A stretch of 17,615 nt of DNA from an uncultured Caulobacteraceae bacterium (GCA_937910255.1 CALEOQ010000484.1:1-17615); one strand, 5' to 3'. Positions 1 to 6,563 are shown, counted from the stretch's first letter. The notes: generated by a model from the sequence alone, not told the origin. Translations and numbers: made by a program.

Positions 1-130
1 GGCGGTCGCTCGCGTGTCAGCCGCGGCTCTATGCTCTGAGATGCTGTCTGCTTGATACTCTTTTTTTTTTTTAATGATACGGCGACCACCGAGATCTACA
101 CTCTTTCCCTACACGACGCTCTTCCGATCT
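1..130 (+). other. Illumina P5 adapter and read-through, not genomic
   Basis: Positions 73-130 match the full 58-base Illumina P5/TruSeq universal adapter, starting AATGATACGGCGACC and ending CTCTTCCGATCT. Positions 59-72 include a run of twelve T, and 1-58 are unstructured sequence. That is what a read running off the end of the adapter gives when reverse-complemented. Genomic sequence begins at 131. The frames translate into the known contaminant peptide MIRRPPRSTLFPYTTLFRS and its companions, which should not be annotated as protein. Confidence 0.98.
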
Positions 131-580
131 CATCCGGGCGTCATGGTGCTGACCTCGTCCACCTCGGGGCTCTATGGCAATTTCGGCCAGGCCAATTACG
201 GGGCGGCCAAGGCCGGCATCTATGGCCTGATGCGTGTGCTCTCCATCGAGGGCCGCAAGTACGGCATCCGCGTCATGGGCCTGGCGCCGGGCGCCTTCAC
301 CCGCATGACCGCCGACCTGCCCGGCCGCCAGGGCAAGGAGCCCGACGCCATGAGCCTGCCGGAAAACATCGCGCCCGGCGTGCTCTACATGGTGTCGGAT
401 CTGGCCGCCGACCATTCGGGCAAGGTGCTGGGCGTCTCGTCCCGCGGCGTGCGCGAGATCAAGATGGTGCAGACCGACGGCTTCAATCCGGGCAAGCCCT
501 ACACTGCCCAGGACGTGGCCAAGCACGCCGAGGAGGTCTTCTTCCCGGCCGCAGCTGAGCGCACCGCCGCCAGCGCTTAG
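131..580 (+). CDS. Short-chain dehydrogenase/reductase, MFE-2-like, 5' truncated
   Basis: This is the C-terminal 149 residues of an NAD(P)-dependent short-chain dehydrogenase; the Rossmann start is lost at the adapter junction. The retained part has the catalytic region: a TSSTSG stretch with the active-site Ser, then YGAAKAG (the YxxxK motif), then the PGAFTRMTADL segment. The GLYGNFGQANYGAAKAG context and the following IEGRKYGIRV closely resemble the 3-hydroxyacyl-CoA dehydrogenase domain of multifunctional enzyme type 2. A beta-oxidation-type 3-hydroxyacyl-CoA substrate is therefore plausible but inferred. The reading frame continues back into adapter with no native start. It ends with TAG at 578-580 and converges on the Nudix gene. 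Confidence 0.88.
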   Translation, partial: HPGVMVLTSSTSGLYGNFGQANYGAAKAGIYGLMRVLSIEGRKYGIRVMGLAPGAFTRMTADLPGRQGKEPDAMSLPENIAPGVLYMVSDLAADHSGKVLGVSSRGVREIKMVQTDGFNPGKPYTAQDVAKHAEEVFFPAAAERTAASA

Positions 581-602
581 GCTCGGCTCCCCGCGTCCCG
601 TC

Positions 603-682
603 ATGGTCGGGCTTGACCCGACCATCCATGAACACCGGAGAACGGCCGTGTGCATGGACCCTCGGATCAAGTCCCAGGGTGA
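603..682. repeat. REP-like intergenic palindromic repeat
   Basis: The unit contains three nested inverted repeats. ATGGTCGGG (603-611) and CCCGACCAT (617-625) form a perfect 9 bp stem around CTTGA. CCATG-A-ACAC (626-635) pairs with GTGT-G-CATGG (648-657). ACCCT (658-662) pairs with AGGGT (676-680). This layout, with a GGGCTTGACCC-type core and a second degenerate TCGGATCAAGTC core, resembles dispersed intergenic repeats I recall from Caulobacteraceae; that recall is unchecked. It lies between two convergent genes, where it could act as a bidirectional 3' end structure. Its right part overlaps the end of the Nudix gene. Confidence 0.7.
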
Positions 683-1236
683 CGGAGGTGGAGGTCTAAG
701 GCTGCCTGAAGGATCGTCTGCTGATCCCCTGGGACCGTATTCAGCGCGCGCCTGACCGACATCAGGCTCGACCCCGTCTCGATTTCGTCGCCCCGCATCA
801 GGCAGGTCCGATCATAGGCCAGCGCCTCTACGACGAAGATCGGCTGCACGAAGGGCCGCCAGGGATAGGCGAACCCCGGAGGCTTCTCGCCGAGATAGTA
901 GAAGTGGTGGAAGGCCAAGGGCCGGAGTTCGCCAACCGACCAGCCGCACTCTTCCCGCAGTTCGCGACGAAGGGTGGTTTCCAGCGCCTCGCCGACCTCG
1001 CGGCGTCCGCCCGGCGTCACATGAGGCGGGCCCGTCCGCTCGCGGATGACGACCACCCGGCCCCTGCGGAAGACCACCGCCCTGATCGAGGTGATCAGAA
1101 CGTCGGGCAGAGCCGGGCCTGCAAGATAGGTCCGCTGGCGAAGCCTTAGCCCCGGCCATTGGACCTCCCGATCGATGAGCGGCGCTTCGGCATTGAGCCG
1201 TTCTTCGAGGCGAGCGGCCTCATCCTCCGGAGTCAT
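667..1236 (-). CDS. Nudix hydrolase
   Basis: The 189-residue protein has a complete Nudix box at residues 77-99 (G-x5-E-x7-REL-x-EE-x-GW: G77, E83, R91, E92, E95, E96, G98). This motif binds the metal and catalyses hydrolysis of nucleoside diphosphate-linked compounds. Nothing here fixes the substrate. The start is the ATG at 1236, because it overlaps the stop of the upstream acetyltransferase gene as ATGA, implying translational coupling. A 16-codon longer start upstream is therefore unlikely. The last codons (RHPGT and stop) come from the adjoining palindromic repeat, so the native C-terminus may have been replaced. N-terminal residues 1-50 are outside the Nudix fold and not diagnostic. Confidence 0.9.
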   Translation of the reverse strand: MTPEDEAARLEERLNAEAPLIDREVQWPGLRLRQRTYLAGPALPDVLITSIRAVVFRRGRVVVIRERTGPPHVTPGGRREVGEALETTLRRELREECGWSVGELRPLAFHHFYYLGEKPPGFAYPWRPFVQPIFVVEALAYDRTCLMRGDEIETGSSLMSVRRALNTVPGDQQTILQAALDLHLRHPGT

Positions 1237-1817
1237 GGAAGCCCCGCCAGCCGCGCGTCCAGCCGCGCCCGGGCCGCTGGCCACTCCTCGGCCAGGATAG
1301 AGAAGACCACCGTGTCACGGATGCGGCCGGTCCAGACGACGCGGTGTTGGCGGAGAATCCCCTCCTGCACGGCGCCGAGCTTCAGAACGGCGGCGCGGGA
1401 GCGGTGGTTGATGGCGTCGACGTTCAGCTGCACCCGGCGGGCGCCGGCGGCGAAGGCGTGCTCCAGCATCAGCCGCTTGGCCGCCGGGTTCACCGCTCCG
1501 CCCCGGTGGTCGGGGTGGTAATAGGTGCCGCCGATCTCCACCGAGGCGTTGGCCCGGTCCGGGCTGATAAAGCTGGTCATGCCGACGCAGACCTCGCCCA
1601 CCAGCACGGCGAACGGGATCCAGTCGCCCGCGGCGGCCTGGGCCATCATCCGGTCCCAGCCAGCGTCGAAATGCTCCGGCGCCATGGAGTGCGGATAGAG
1701 GTCGCGCCACACCTGAAGATCGGCGGCGCAGGCGGCCTGCAATTCCGCGCGATGGCGTTCGGCCAACGGCTCCAGCCGCACATGCTGATTGTGCGAATTT
1801 CGGGCTTCCAGCTGCAT
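1233..1817 (-). CDS. GNAT N-acetyltransferase, RimJ-like
   Basis: The 194-residue protein has the layout of the RimJ/RimL-type (Acetyltransf_3) GNAT proteins: an opening VRLEPLAERHRAEL, the middle strand SVEIGGTYYHPDHRGGAVNPAAKRLML that forms the acetyl-CoA site, then RVQLNVDAINHRSRAAVLKLGA with the typical N-x-RS-x-A helix, and a final EGILRQHRVVWTGRIRDTVVFS. It would transfer acetyl from acetyl-CoA to an amino group; the acceptor is unknown. The start is the ATG at 1817, preceded by a GGGGGTG ribosome site; a GTG 13 codons upstream lacks one. It is the first gene of a two-gene unit with the Nudix gene. Confidence 0.88.
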   Translation of the reverse strand: MQLEARNSHNQHVRLEPLAERHRAELQAACAADLQVWRDLYPHSMAPEHFDAGWDRMMAQAAAGDWIPFAVLVGEVCVGMTSFISPDRANASVEIGGTYYHPDHRGGAVNPAAKRLMLEHAFAAGARRVQLNVDAINHRSRAAVLKLGAVQEGILRQHRVVWTGRIRDTVVFSILAEEWPAARARLDARLAGLP

Positions 1818-1856
1818 TTCACCCCCTGTGACCCTACGACGCGAAGAATCTTTCAC

Positions 1857-1964
1857 CGCCCCCCTTGCCTTTGGCCATGGGGGGATTATCTCAGCCTGGC
1901 CCTTTTGGGCGTTTCCTCCCTATACCTTTCGAGCCGCGCCCTTCTTGGACGCGGCTCTTTTTTT
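1857..1964 (+). ncRNA. Small RNA candidate, suhB/mmgR (alpha-r8) type
   Basis: The plus strand carries a coherent sRNA layout in a gap between two minus-strand genes. There is a 5' hairpin with CCCCCC (1859-1864) and GGGGGG (1879-1884), a small GCCC-TTTT-GGGC hairpin, the unpaired decamer TTTCCTCCCT (1912-1921), and an intrinsic terminator. As I recall, this decamer is the invariant single-stranded core of the alphaproteobacterial suhB/mmgR family, where MmgR limits polyhydroxybutyrate accumulation in Sinorhizobium. The 5' end is a guess, since no clear promoter is visible; AGAATC near 1845-1850 is a possible -10. The RNA orientation is opposite to both flanking genes, so the terminator does not serve them. 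Confidence 0.55.
1931..1964 (+). terminator. Intrinsic terminator of the sRNA candidate
   Basis: GAGCCGCG (1931-1938) pairs perfectly with CGCGGCTC (1950-1957), and seven T follow at 1958-1964. The T-run is on the plus strand only. On the minus strand the stem is followed by GAAAGG, so it cannot terminate the flanking minus-strand genes efficiently. Confidence 0.85.
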
Positions 1965-1967
1965 GCT

Positions 1968-2729
1968 TCAGCCGGCGAGCAGCTGAGCGGCCTGGATCAG
2001 GTAGAGGACGCCCACGGCGGTCACGATCCAGCGGGTCCAGCGCTTGAAGTTCACGTCGCTCATCCTCTCCAGGATCAGGCCGCCGCACCAGGTGCCGGCC
2101 ATGGACAGCGGAACGGCCAGGGCGAACAGCCAGAGCGGCGGCATGTCGGCGGCCCCGGGGCTCCCGCCGGCCATGAGCAGCGGCGTCCCATAGACGATGA
2201 TCTTGGCCAGGTGGGCGAAGACCTGGGTGGCCGCCTTGGTGGCGACGATGGCGTGGCGGGTGAGCTCGGTGCGGACGAAGAAGATGTCCAGCAGAGGCCC
2301 GGCCACCCCGGCCATAAGGTTCAGGCCGGTGACCAGGAAGCCGGAGGCGAAGGCCTGGGGCGGCCGGGCGGCGTCCAGCTTCAGCCAGCCTTTCGGCAGC
2401 CAGGTGAGCCAGGGGACCAGCCCCAGCATCAGGAACAGGAACGGCTTGGACGGCGTGAAGGCCGCCAGGGACACCAGGACCCCGGCGATCAGCGAGGCCA
2501 GCGCATACCAGCCGACAATGTCCCAGCGGACGTGGCGCCTATGCAGGATGGCCCGCCAGCCATTGGCGACCAGCTGAAGGACCCCATGGGTGACGAAGGC
2601 CGCCGACACCGGCAGGACAAGCGCCAGGGCGCCCATCAGCACCAGGCCGCCGGCCATGCCGAAGACGCCGGACAGGGTGGCGGTCGCAAAGGCGGACGCC
2701 AGGATGAAGATCGCAATGATCAGGGTCAC
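1968..2729 (-). CDS. TauE/SafE-family permease (sulfite exporter-like)
   Basis: The 253-residue hydrophobic protein has about seven or eight membrane segments, including residues 3-24, a cluster around VLMGALALVLPVSAAFV, WYALASLIAGVLVSLAAF and a C-terminal WIVTAVGVLYLIQAAQLL. The N-terminal SGVFGMAGGLVLMGAL and the later TGLNLMAGVAGPLLDIFFV are the two pseudo-repeated glycine-rich segments seen in TauE/SafE (DUF81) permeases. This inner-membrane family exports sulfite, sulfoacetate or other organosulfur and carboxylate anions; the substrate here is unknown. The start chosen is the GTG at 2729, preceded by GGAGG at 9 nt, giving a protein that begins in the first membrane helix. A TTG 35 codons upstream would add an Arg/Pro-rich tail and lacks a properly spaced ribosome site. 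Confidence 0.8.
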   Translation of the reverse strand: MTLIIAIFILASAFATATLSGVFGMAGGLVLMGALALVLPVSAAFVTHGVLQLVANGWRAILHRRHVRWDIVGWYALASLIAGVLVSLAAFTPSKPFLFLMLGLVPWLTWLPKGWLKLDAARPPQAFASGFLVTGLNLMAGVAGPLLDIFFVRTELTRHAIVATKAATQVFAHLAKIIVYGTPLLMAGGSPGAADMPPLWLFALAVPLSMAGTWCGGLILERMSDVNFKRWTRWIVTAVGVLYLIQAAQLLAG

Positions 2730-2837
2730 GGGGTGTAGCCTCCAGTTGAGCGGCCGGCCCCGAACGGCGGGCACAGGCCGCCGCCGGGAAACGGTCCGCA
2801 GCGCGTCGCGCGCGGGACGGAGCAGGCGCTGCAAGCC

Positions 2838-3362
2838 TCATCGGGCGAGCGCCTTGTAGAAGACGGTGGTGGCCTCGGGCCGGCCGTCTGTGGAAAGGGC
2901 GAAGTCGGGAATAACGCCGACGCGGGTCCAGCCGGCGCGGGCATAGAGGCGTTCGGCGTCGCCGCCAGTGACGGTGTCGAGCACCAGCAGGCTCAGGCCC
3001 ATCTGGCGGGCGGCCGCTTCGGCGCCCTCCAGCAGGGCGGCGCCCAGGCCCATACGCCGGGCGCGGGGCAGGACCAGCATCTTGGCTACGTCCCCGCGGT
3101 GGGGCTGGTTCTCCGGCCCGGCCGGGACCACCTGGACGACGCCGCATAGCCCCTGACGGTCAAAGGCCGCAATGAGCCGACGACCATCATCGGCATCCAA
3201 CTGGCCTGCCCACCAGCCTGTGGCGCGCTCGGCCTCGAGGCCCGCGAGGAAGGAGACCGAAGCGCCCTGCGCCACGCAGGCGGCCAGCAGCTCGCCCAAG
3301 GCCGGCAGATGGGACCGCGCCTGTTCGGCGGTCAGAACATCGAGGCGCGTATCGGGGCTCAT
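2838..3362 (-). CDS. GNAT N-acetyltransferase
   Basis: The 174-residue protein is a single-domain GNAT enzyme. The core is VAKMLVLPRARRMGLGAALLEGAEAAAR, containing the R-x-x-G-x-G/A acetyl-CoA pyrophosphate loop (RRMGLGAAL), followed by LSLLVLDTVTGGDAERLYARAGWTRVG, the usual strand and YxxxGW/F helix. The acceptor substrate cannot be read from the sequence. The ATG at 3362 is chosen because the frame upstream runs through the dehydrogenase terminator and encodes Arg-rich non-protein-like sequence; its ribosome site is weak. It lies 108 bp upstream of the permease gene on the same strand, possibly in one transcript. Confidence 0.83.
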   Translation of the reverse strand: MSPDTRLDVLTAEQARSHLPALGELLAACVAQGASVSFLAGLEAERATGWWAGQLDADDGRRLIAAFDRQGLCGVVQVVPAGPENQPHRGDVAKMLVLPRARRMGLGAALLEGAEAAARQMGLSLLVLDTVTGGDAERLYARAGWTRVGVIPDFALSTDGRPEATTVFYKALAR

Positions 3363-3414
3363 GGCTTGGCCATACACCCAGCCAAGCGGCGCCGCCAGCC
3401 AGGCGCAGATCCTC

Positions 3415-3448
3415 AAAAGCAAAAGACCCCGGCGCAGGCGCCGGGGTC
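3415..3448 (-). terminator. Intrinsic terminator of the acyl-CoA dehydrogenase gene
   Basis: On the minus strand GACCCCGGCG, loop CCTG and CGCCGGGGTC form a 10 bp perfect stem (3425-3448), followed by TTTTGCTTTTG. It lies 29 bp past the stop of the dehydrogenase gene and before the next GNAT gene, so it separates the two transcription units. Confidence 0.85.
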
Positions 3449-3477
3449 TCTCGGAAGCGAACCGGAACCTTGAGGTC

Positions 3478-4797
3478 CTAGTTGCGGAACACCGCCGCCG
3501 TAGAGGCGTCCTGGGGCATTTCGCGGTACTGGCGCAGCTCGTTGCGGCCGACCACCATGTGGTGGACCTCATCGGGGCCGTCGGCCAGGCGCAGGGTGCG
3601 GGTGGAGGTGTACATCCGGGCGAGCGGGGTCTTCTGCGAGACGCCGGTGGCGCCGTGCATCTGGATCGCCTGGTCGATGATCTGGCAGACCCGCTCGGGC
3701 ACCATGGCCTTGACCATGTGGATCCAGATGCGGGCTTCCTGGCGGTCCAGCACGTCCATGGCCTTGGCCGCCTTGAGCACCATCAGGCGCATGGCCTCGA
3801 TCTCGATGCGGGCGCGGCTGACGATTTCCACATTGCCGCCCAGCTGGATGATCGGCTTGCCGAAGGCTTCGCGGGTCAGGCCGCGGGTGACCATCAGGTC
3901 GAGCGCCTTCTCGGCCTGGCCGATGGCGCGCATGCAGTGGTGGATCCGGCCGGGACCCAGGCGCAGCTGGCTGATCTCGAAGCCGCGGCCTTCGCCCAGC
4001 AGCATGTTCGAGGCCGGCACGCGGACATTATCGAAGACGATGTGCATGTGGCCATGCGGCGCGTCAGGATCGCCAAACACGTTCATCGGCCCGACCACCT
4101 TCACCCCGGGGGTGTCCATGGGCACCAGGATCTGCGACTGGCGCAGGTGCGGCGGGCCCTCGGGGCTGGTCTGCACCATGGTGATCATCACCTTGCAGCG
4201 CGGGTCGCCGGCGCCGGAGATGTAGTGCTTTTCGCCGTTGATCACGTACTCGTCGCCGACCAGGGTGGCGCGCATGCGGATGTTCTTGGCGTCCGACGAG
4301 GCCATATCCGGCTCGGTCATGGCGAAGGCCGAGCGGATCTTGCCTTCCAGCAGCGGCTTCAGCCACTTTTCCTTCTGCTCAGGCGTGCCGACGCGCTCGA
4401 GGACTTCCATGTTGCCGGTGTCGGGCGCGGCGCAGTTCATGGTTTCCGAGGCCATCGGATTCTTGCCGAGCTCGACGGCGATATAGGCGTAGTCGAGGTT
4501 GGACAGGCCCTCGCCGGTCTCGGCGTTGGGCAGGAAGAAGTTCCACAGGCCCTCGGCCTTGGCCTTGTCCTTGGCGGCTTCGAGGACGTCCAGCTGGCCC
4601 GGCGCATAGGACCAGATGTCGGTCTTGCCTTCGCCCAGACGATGGAACTCCACCGACATGGGCTGCACCACCTCGGCGATGAACGTCTTCACATGGTTCA
4701 GCAGGGGCACCGCCTTGTCGGAGATGCGGAGGTCGTTCAGCGCGTCCTGCGGGTTCAGCGCAAAGCTGGATTGGGCTTTTTCGGCGGCGATGTTCAT
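3478..4797 (-). CDS. Acyl-CoA dehydrogenase (ACAD10/11-like), copy 1
   Basis: A 439-residue FAD-dependent acyl-CoA dehydrogenase that would introduce the alpha-beta double bond in acyl-CoA, passing electrons to ETF. Visible family signatures are APDTGNMEVLERVGTPEQKEKWL (125-146), the flavin-site strand FAMTEPDMASSDA (158-170), YVINGEKHYISGAGDPRCK (184-202), LGEGRGFEISQLRLGPGRIHHCMR (267-290) and the C-terminal TLRLADGPDEVHH (401-413). This last block aligns with the YEGT region of classical members, so Asp406 sits about where their catalytic Glu is. The start is the ATG at 4797 with GGGAGG 6 nt upstream; the longer open frame upstream overlaps the divergent promoter. It is divergent from a clear paralog. 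Substrate chain length is unknown. Confidence 0.93.
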   Translation of the reverse strand: MNIAAEKAQSSFALNPQDALNDLRISDKAVPLLNHVKTFIAEVVQPMSVEFHRLGEGKTDIWSYAPGQLDVLEAAKDKAKAEGLWNFFLPNAETGEGLSNLDYAYIAVELGKNPMASETMNCAAPDTGNMEVLERVGTPEQKEKWLKPLLEGKIRSAFAMTEPDMASSDAKNIRMRATLVGDEYVINGEKHYISGAGDPRCKVMITMVQTSPEGPPHLRQSQILVPMDTPGVKVVGPMNVFGDPDAPHGHMHIVFDNVRVPASNMLLGEGRGFEISQLRLGPGRIHHCMRAIGQAEKALDLMVTRGLTREAFGKPIIQLGGNVEIVSRARIEIEAMRLMVLKAAKAMDVLDRQEARIWIHMVKAMVPERVCQIIDQAIQMHGATGVSQKTPLARMYTSTRTLRLADGPDEVHHMVVGRNELRQYREMPQDASTAAVFRN

Positions 4798-4944
4798 CGT
4801 GGTCCTCCCGGGGACATGGGCGTTGAAGCTGGGGCGCCGGGGGCCAGCCCTTGGAGGCCAGAACGCGCCCGGATCGATCTCTTCCCCACCATTGGCGCAG
4901 AATTGCTGAAAATCAAACGCCTGTTCGAGGGGCGAGCCTAAAAG

Positions 4945-4968
4945 CCGTTCAAACATTTGTTTGAACGG
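4945..4968. promoter_or_regulatory. Perfect palindrome, probable TetR-type operator
   Basis: CCGTTCAAACA (4945-4955) and TGTTTGAACGG (4958-4968) are perfect reverse complements around TT. The site ends 12 bp before the ATG at 4981 and lies in the 183 bp between the two divergent dehydrogenase genes. A TTCAAAC-n4-GTTTGAA core of this size is typical for TetR/AcrR-family repressors, which often control acyl-CoA dehydrogenase genes in response to acyl-CoA. No such regulator gene is in the window, so the partner is inferred. The position just before the start codon suggests repression of copy 2, possibly of both genes. Confidence 0.72.
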
Positions 4969-4980
4969 AAGGCGCGGCTC

Positions 4981-6279
4981 ATGGATTTCGAATATTCGCC
5001 ACGGCAGAAGGCCCTGATGGCCCGGGTCGAGGCCTTCATGGCCGAGCATGTGATCCCGGCGGCGCCGCTCTATGAGGCGCAGCAGGCGCAAGGCTCTCGG
5101 TGGAAGGTCCTGCCGGTGATCGAGACGCTGAAGGCCAAGGCCCGCGCCGAAGGCCTGTGGAACATGTTCATGCCGCCCTCCTCCGGCGTCGCCCATGTGG
5201 ATGACAGCTTCGTCTTCGAAGGCGAACAGCTGACCAATCTGGAATATGCGCCCATCGCCGAGATCATGGGACGGGTGGAGTTCGCCTCAGAGGTGTTCAA
5301 CTGCTCGGCGCCCGACACCGGCAATATGGAGATCCTCAACCGGTATGGGACGCTCGCCCAGAAGGCGCGCTGGCTGCGCCCCCTGATGAACGGGGAGATC
5401 CGCTCGGCCTTCCTGATGACCGAGCCCCAGGTGGCCTCCTCCGACGCCACCAATATCGAGACCCGCATCGTCCGCGACGGCGACCACTATGTGATCAACG
5501 GCCGCAAATGGTGGTCGTCCGGCATGGGCGATCCCCGCTGCAAGGTGGCCGTGGTCATGGGCAAGACCGACCTGGAGGCGCCCCGCCATCAGCAGCAGAG
5601 CCAGGTGCTCGTCCCCCTCGACGCGGCCGGCGTGAAGATCGTGCGGATGCTGCCGGTGTTCGGCTATGACGACGCCCCCCACGGTCATGCCGAGGTGGTG
5701 CTGGAGAATGTCCGCGTGCCGGTGGATGAGGCCCTGCTGCTGGGTGAGGGGCGCGGCTTCGAGATCAGCCAGGCCCGCCTGGGCCCCGGCCGTATCCACC
5801 ACTGCATGCGGACCATTGGTTCAGCCGAGGTCGCCCTGGAGAAGATGTGCCGACGGCTCCGGAGCCGCACCGCCTTCGGCAAGGCGATTTCCGAACACTC
5901 GGTCTGGGAGGAGCGCATCGCCCGAGCCCGGATCGATATCGAGATGACCCGCCTGCTCTGCCTGAAGGCCGCCGACATGATGGACAAGGCCGGCAACAAG
6001 GCCGCCCGGCTGGAGATCGCCATGATCAAGGTCCAGGCCCCGACCATGGCCCTGAAAGTCATCGACGACGCCATCCAGGCCCATGGCGGCGCAGGCGTGA
6101 CCAGCGACTTTGGCCTGGCCAAGGCCTATGCCGGCCAGCGCACCCTGCGCCTGGCCGACGGCCCCGACGAGGTCCACAACCGCACCATCGCCAAGATGGA
6201 GCTGGCCAGATACGGGGACCGTCAGGCCAGGCTGGACGCCGAGCAGGACGCCCTGCGCGTGCCGGTCGGCTCACGCTGA
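4981..6279 (+). CDS. Acyl-CoA dehydrogenase (ACAD10/11-like), copy 2
   Basis: A 432-residue FAD-dependent acyl-CoA dehydrogenase, paralogous along its length to the divergent neighbour. Shared blocks include SAPDTGNMEILNRYGT (109-124), RSAFLMTEPQVASSDATNIE (141-160), GMGDPRCKV (181-189), LGEGRGFEISQARLGPGRIHHCMR (254-277) and LRLADGPDEVH (389-399). Asp393 is at the position expected for the catalytic base. Unlike copy 1 it has WW (177-178) where copy 1 has HY at the end of the middle beta domain, and a shorter N-terminus. The start is ATG 4981 with GGAAGG about 9 nt upstream; a TTG eight codons earlier falls inside the operator palindrome and is rejected. No intrinsic terminator is evident after it. 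Confidence 0.93.
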   Translation: MDFEYSPRQKALMARVEAFMAEHVIPAAPLYEAQQAQGSRWKVLPVIETLKAKARAEGLWNMFMPPSSGVAHVDDSFVFEGEQLTNLEYAPIAEIMGRVEFASEVFNCSAPDTGNMEILNRYGTLAQKARWLRPLMNGEIRSAFLMTEPQVASSDATNIETRIVRDGDHYVINGRKWWSSGMGDPRCKVAVVMGKTDLEAPRHQQQSQVLVPLDAAGVKIVRMLPVFGYDDAPHGHAEVVLENVRVPVDEALLLGEGRGFEISQARLGPGRIHHCMRTIGSAEVALEKMCRRLRSRTAFGKAISEHSVWEERIARARIDIEMTRLLCLKAADMMDKAGNKAARLEIAMIKVQAPTMALKVIDDAIQAHGGAGVTSDFGLAKAYAGQRTLRLADGPDEVHNRTIAKMELARYGDRQARLDAEQDALRVPVGSR

Positions 6280-6302
6280 AAAGCAGCCTTGGGCGCGGCG
6301 TC

Positions 6303-6392
6303 CTAAAGGCTGGCCGGCCGCGTCAGCAGGAAGAGGCTGAGCACGCCAGCCAGGGCCATCAGGGCCGGAAGGAGTTTGAAGAGCTTGACCAT
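6303..6392 (-). CDS. Possible small membrane peptide, 29 residues
   Basis: A short minus-strand frame begins ATG at 6392 and ends TAG at 6303-6305. It encodes MVKLFKLLPALM, then a continuous hydrophobic stretch to FLLTRPASL. That gives a basic N-terminus (two Lys), one membrane-length helix of about 18 residues and a short tail, the plan of bacterial single-span small proteins. GAGGG lies only 2 nt before the ATG, which is too close for an ideal ribosome site. A 7 bp inverted repeat sits 9-33 bp upstream. I do not recognise it; chance is a real alternative in GC-rich sequence. Confidence 0.3.
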   Translation of the reverse strand: MVKLFKLLPALMALAGVLSLFLLTRPASL

Positions 6393-6497
6393 GGCCCTCA
6401 GATAGGCATGGGCATGGCGCCTATCCAGTTAAGCTTCCGACATATTTTCCTGGGGCGCGTGAAGCGGGGCTGAGGTCGGCGAAACCACATGGCCCAG

Positions 6498-6526
6498 CTT
6501 GACTCCCAGGCCCGTCCTACCTAATT
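6498..6526 (+). promoter_or_regulatory. Probable groESL promoter
   Basis: CTTGACTCC at 6498-6506 matches both a sigma-70 -35 (TTGACT) and the CTTGA of heat-shock promoters. CTAATT at 6521-6526, 16 bp downstream of TTGACT, is a plausible -10. Heat-shock sigma-32 promoters upstream of CIRCE are known for groESL in Caulobacter; which sigma factor applies here cannot be decided by reading. Confidence 0.5.
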
Positions 6527-6536
6527 CCAGGCCGCG

Positions 6537-6563
6537 TTAGCACTCAGGGTTGGCGGCTGCTAA
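6537..6563 (+). promoter_or_regulatory. CIRCE element, HrcA operator
   Basis: TTAGCACTC (6537-6545), a 9 bp spacer, then GGCTGCTAA (6555-6563). The left arm matches the CIRCE consensus exactly and the right arm (consensus GAGTGCTAA) differs at two of nine positions. It lies 66 bp upstream of groES and just after the promoter. HrcA would repress here without heat stress. Confidence 0.9.

Noticed and set aside
52..558. Plus-strand frame beginning in poly-T and adapter, 168 residues
   Set aside because: It translates adapter in one frame and the real dehydrogenase gene out of frame; the peptide is a known contaminant pattern.
71..670. Minus-strand 199-residue frame ending in adapter
   Set aside because: Its C-terminus is reverse-complement adapter and the rest is antisense to the dehydrogenase gene with no family resemblance.
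1344..2738. 464-residue plus-strand frame across GNAT and permease genes
   Set aside because: Antisense to two well-supported genes and with low-complexity His/Gly/Gln-rich translation.
4913..4928. Second operator TCAAACGC-CTGTTCGA
   Set aside because: Only five of eight positions are symmetrical, so it is kept as a remark within the operator finding and not as a feature.
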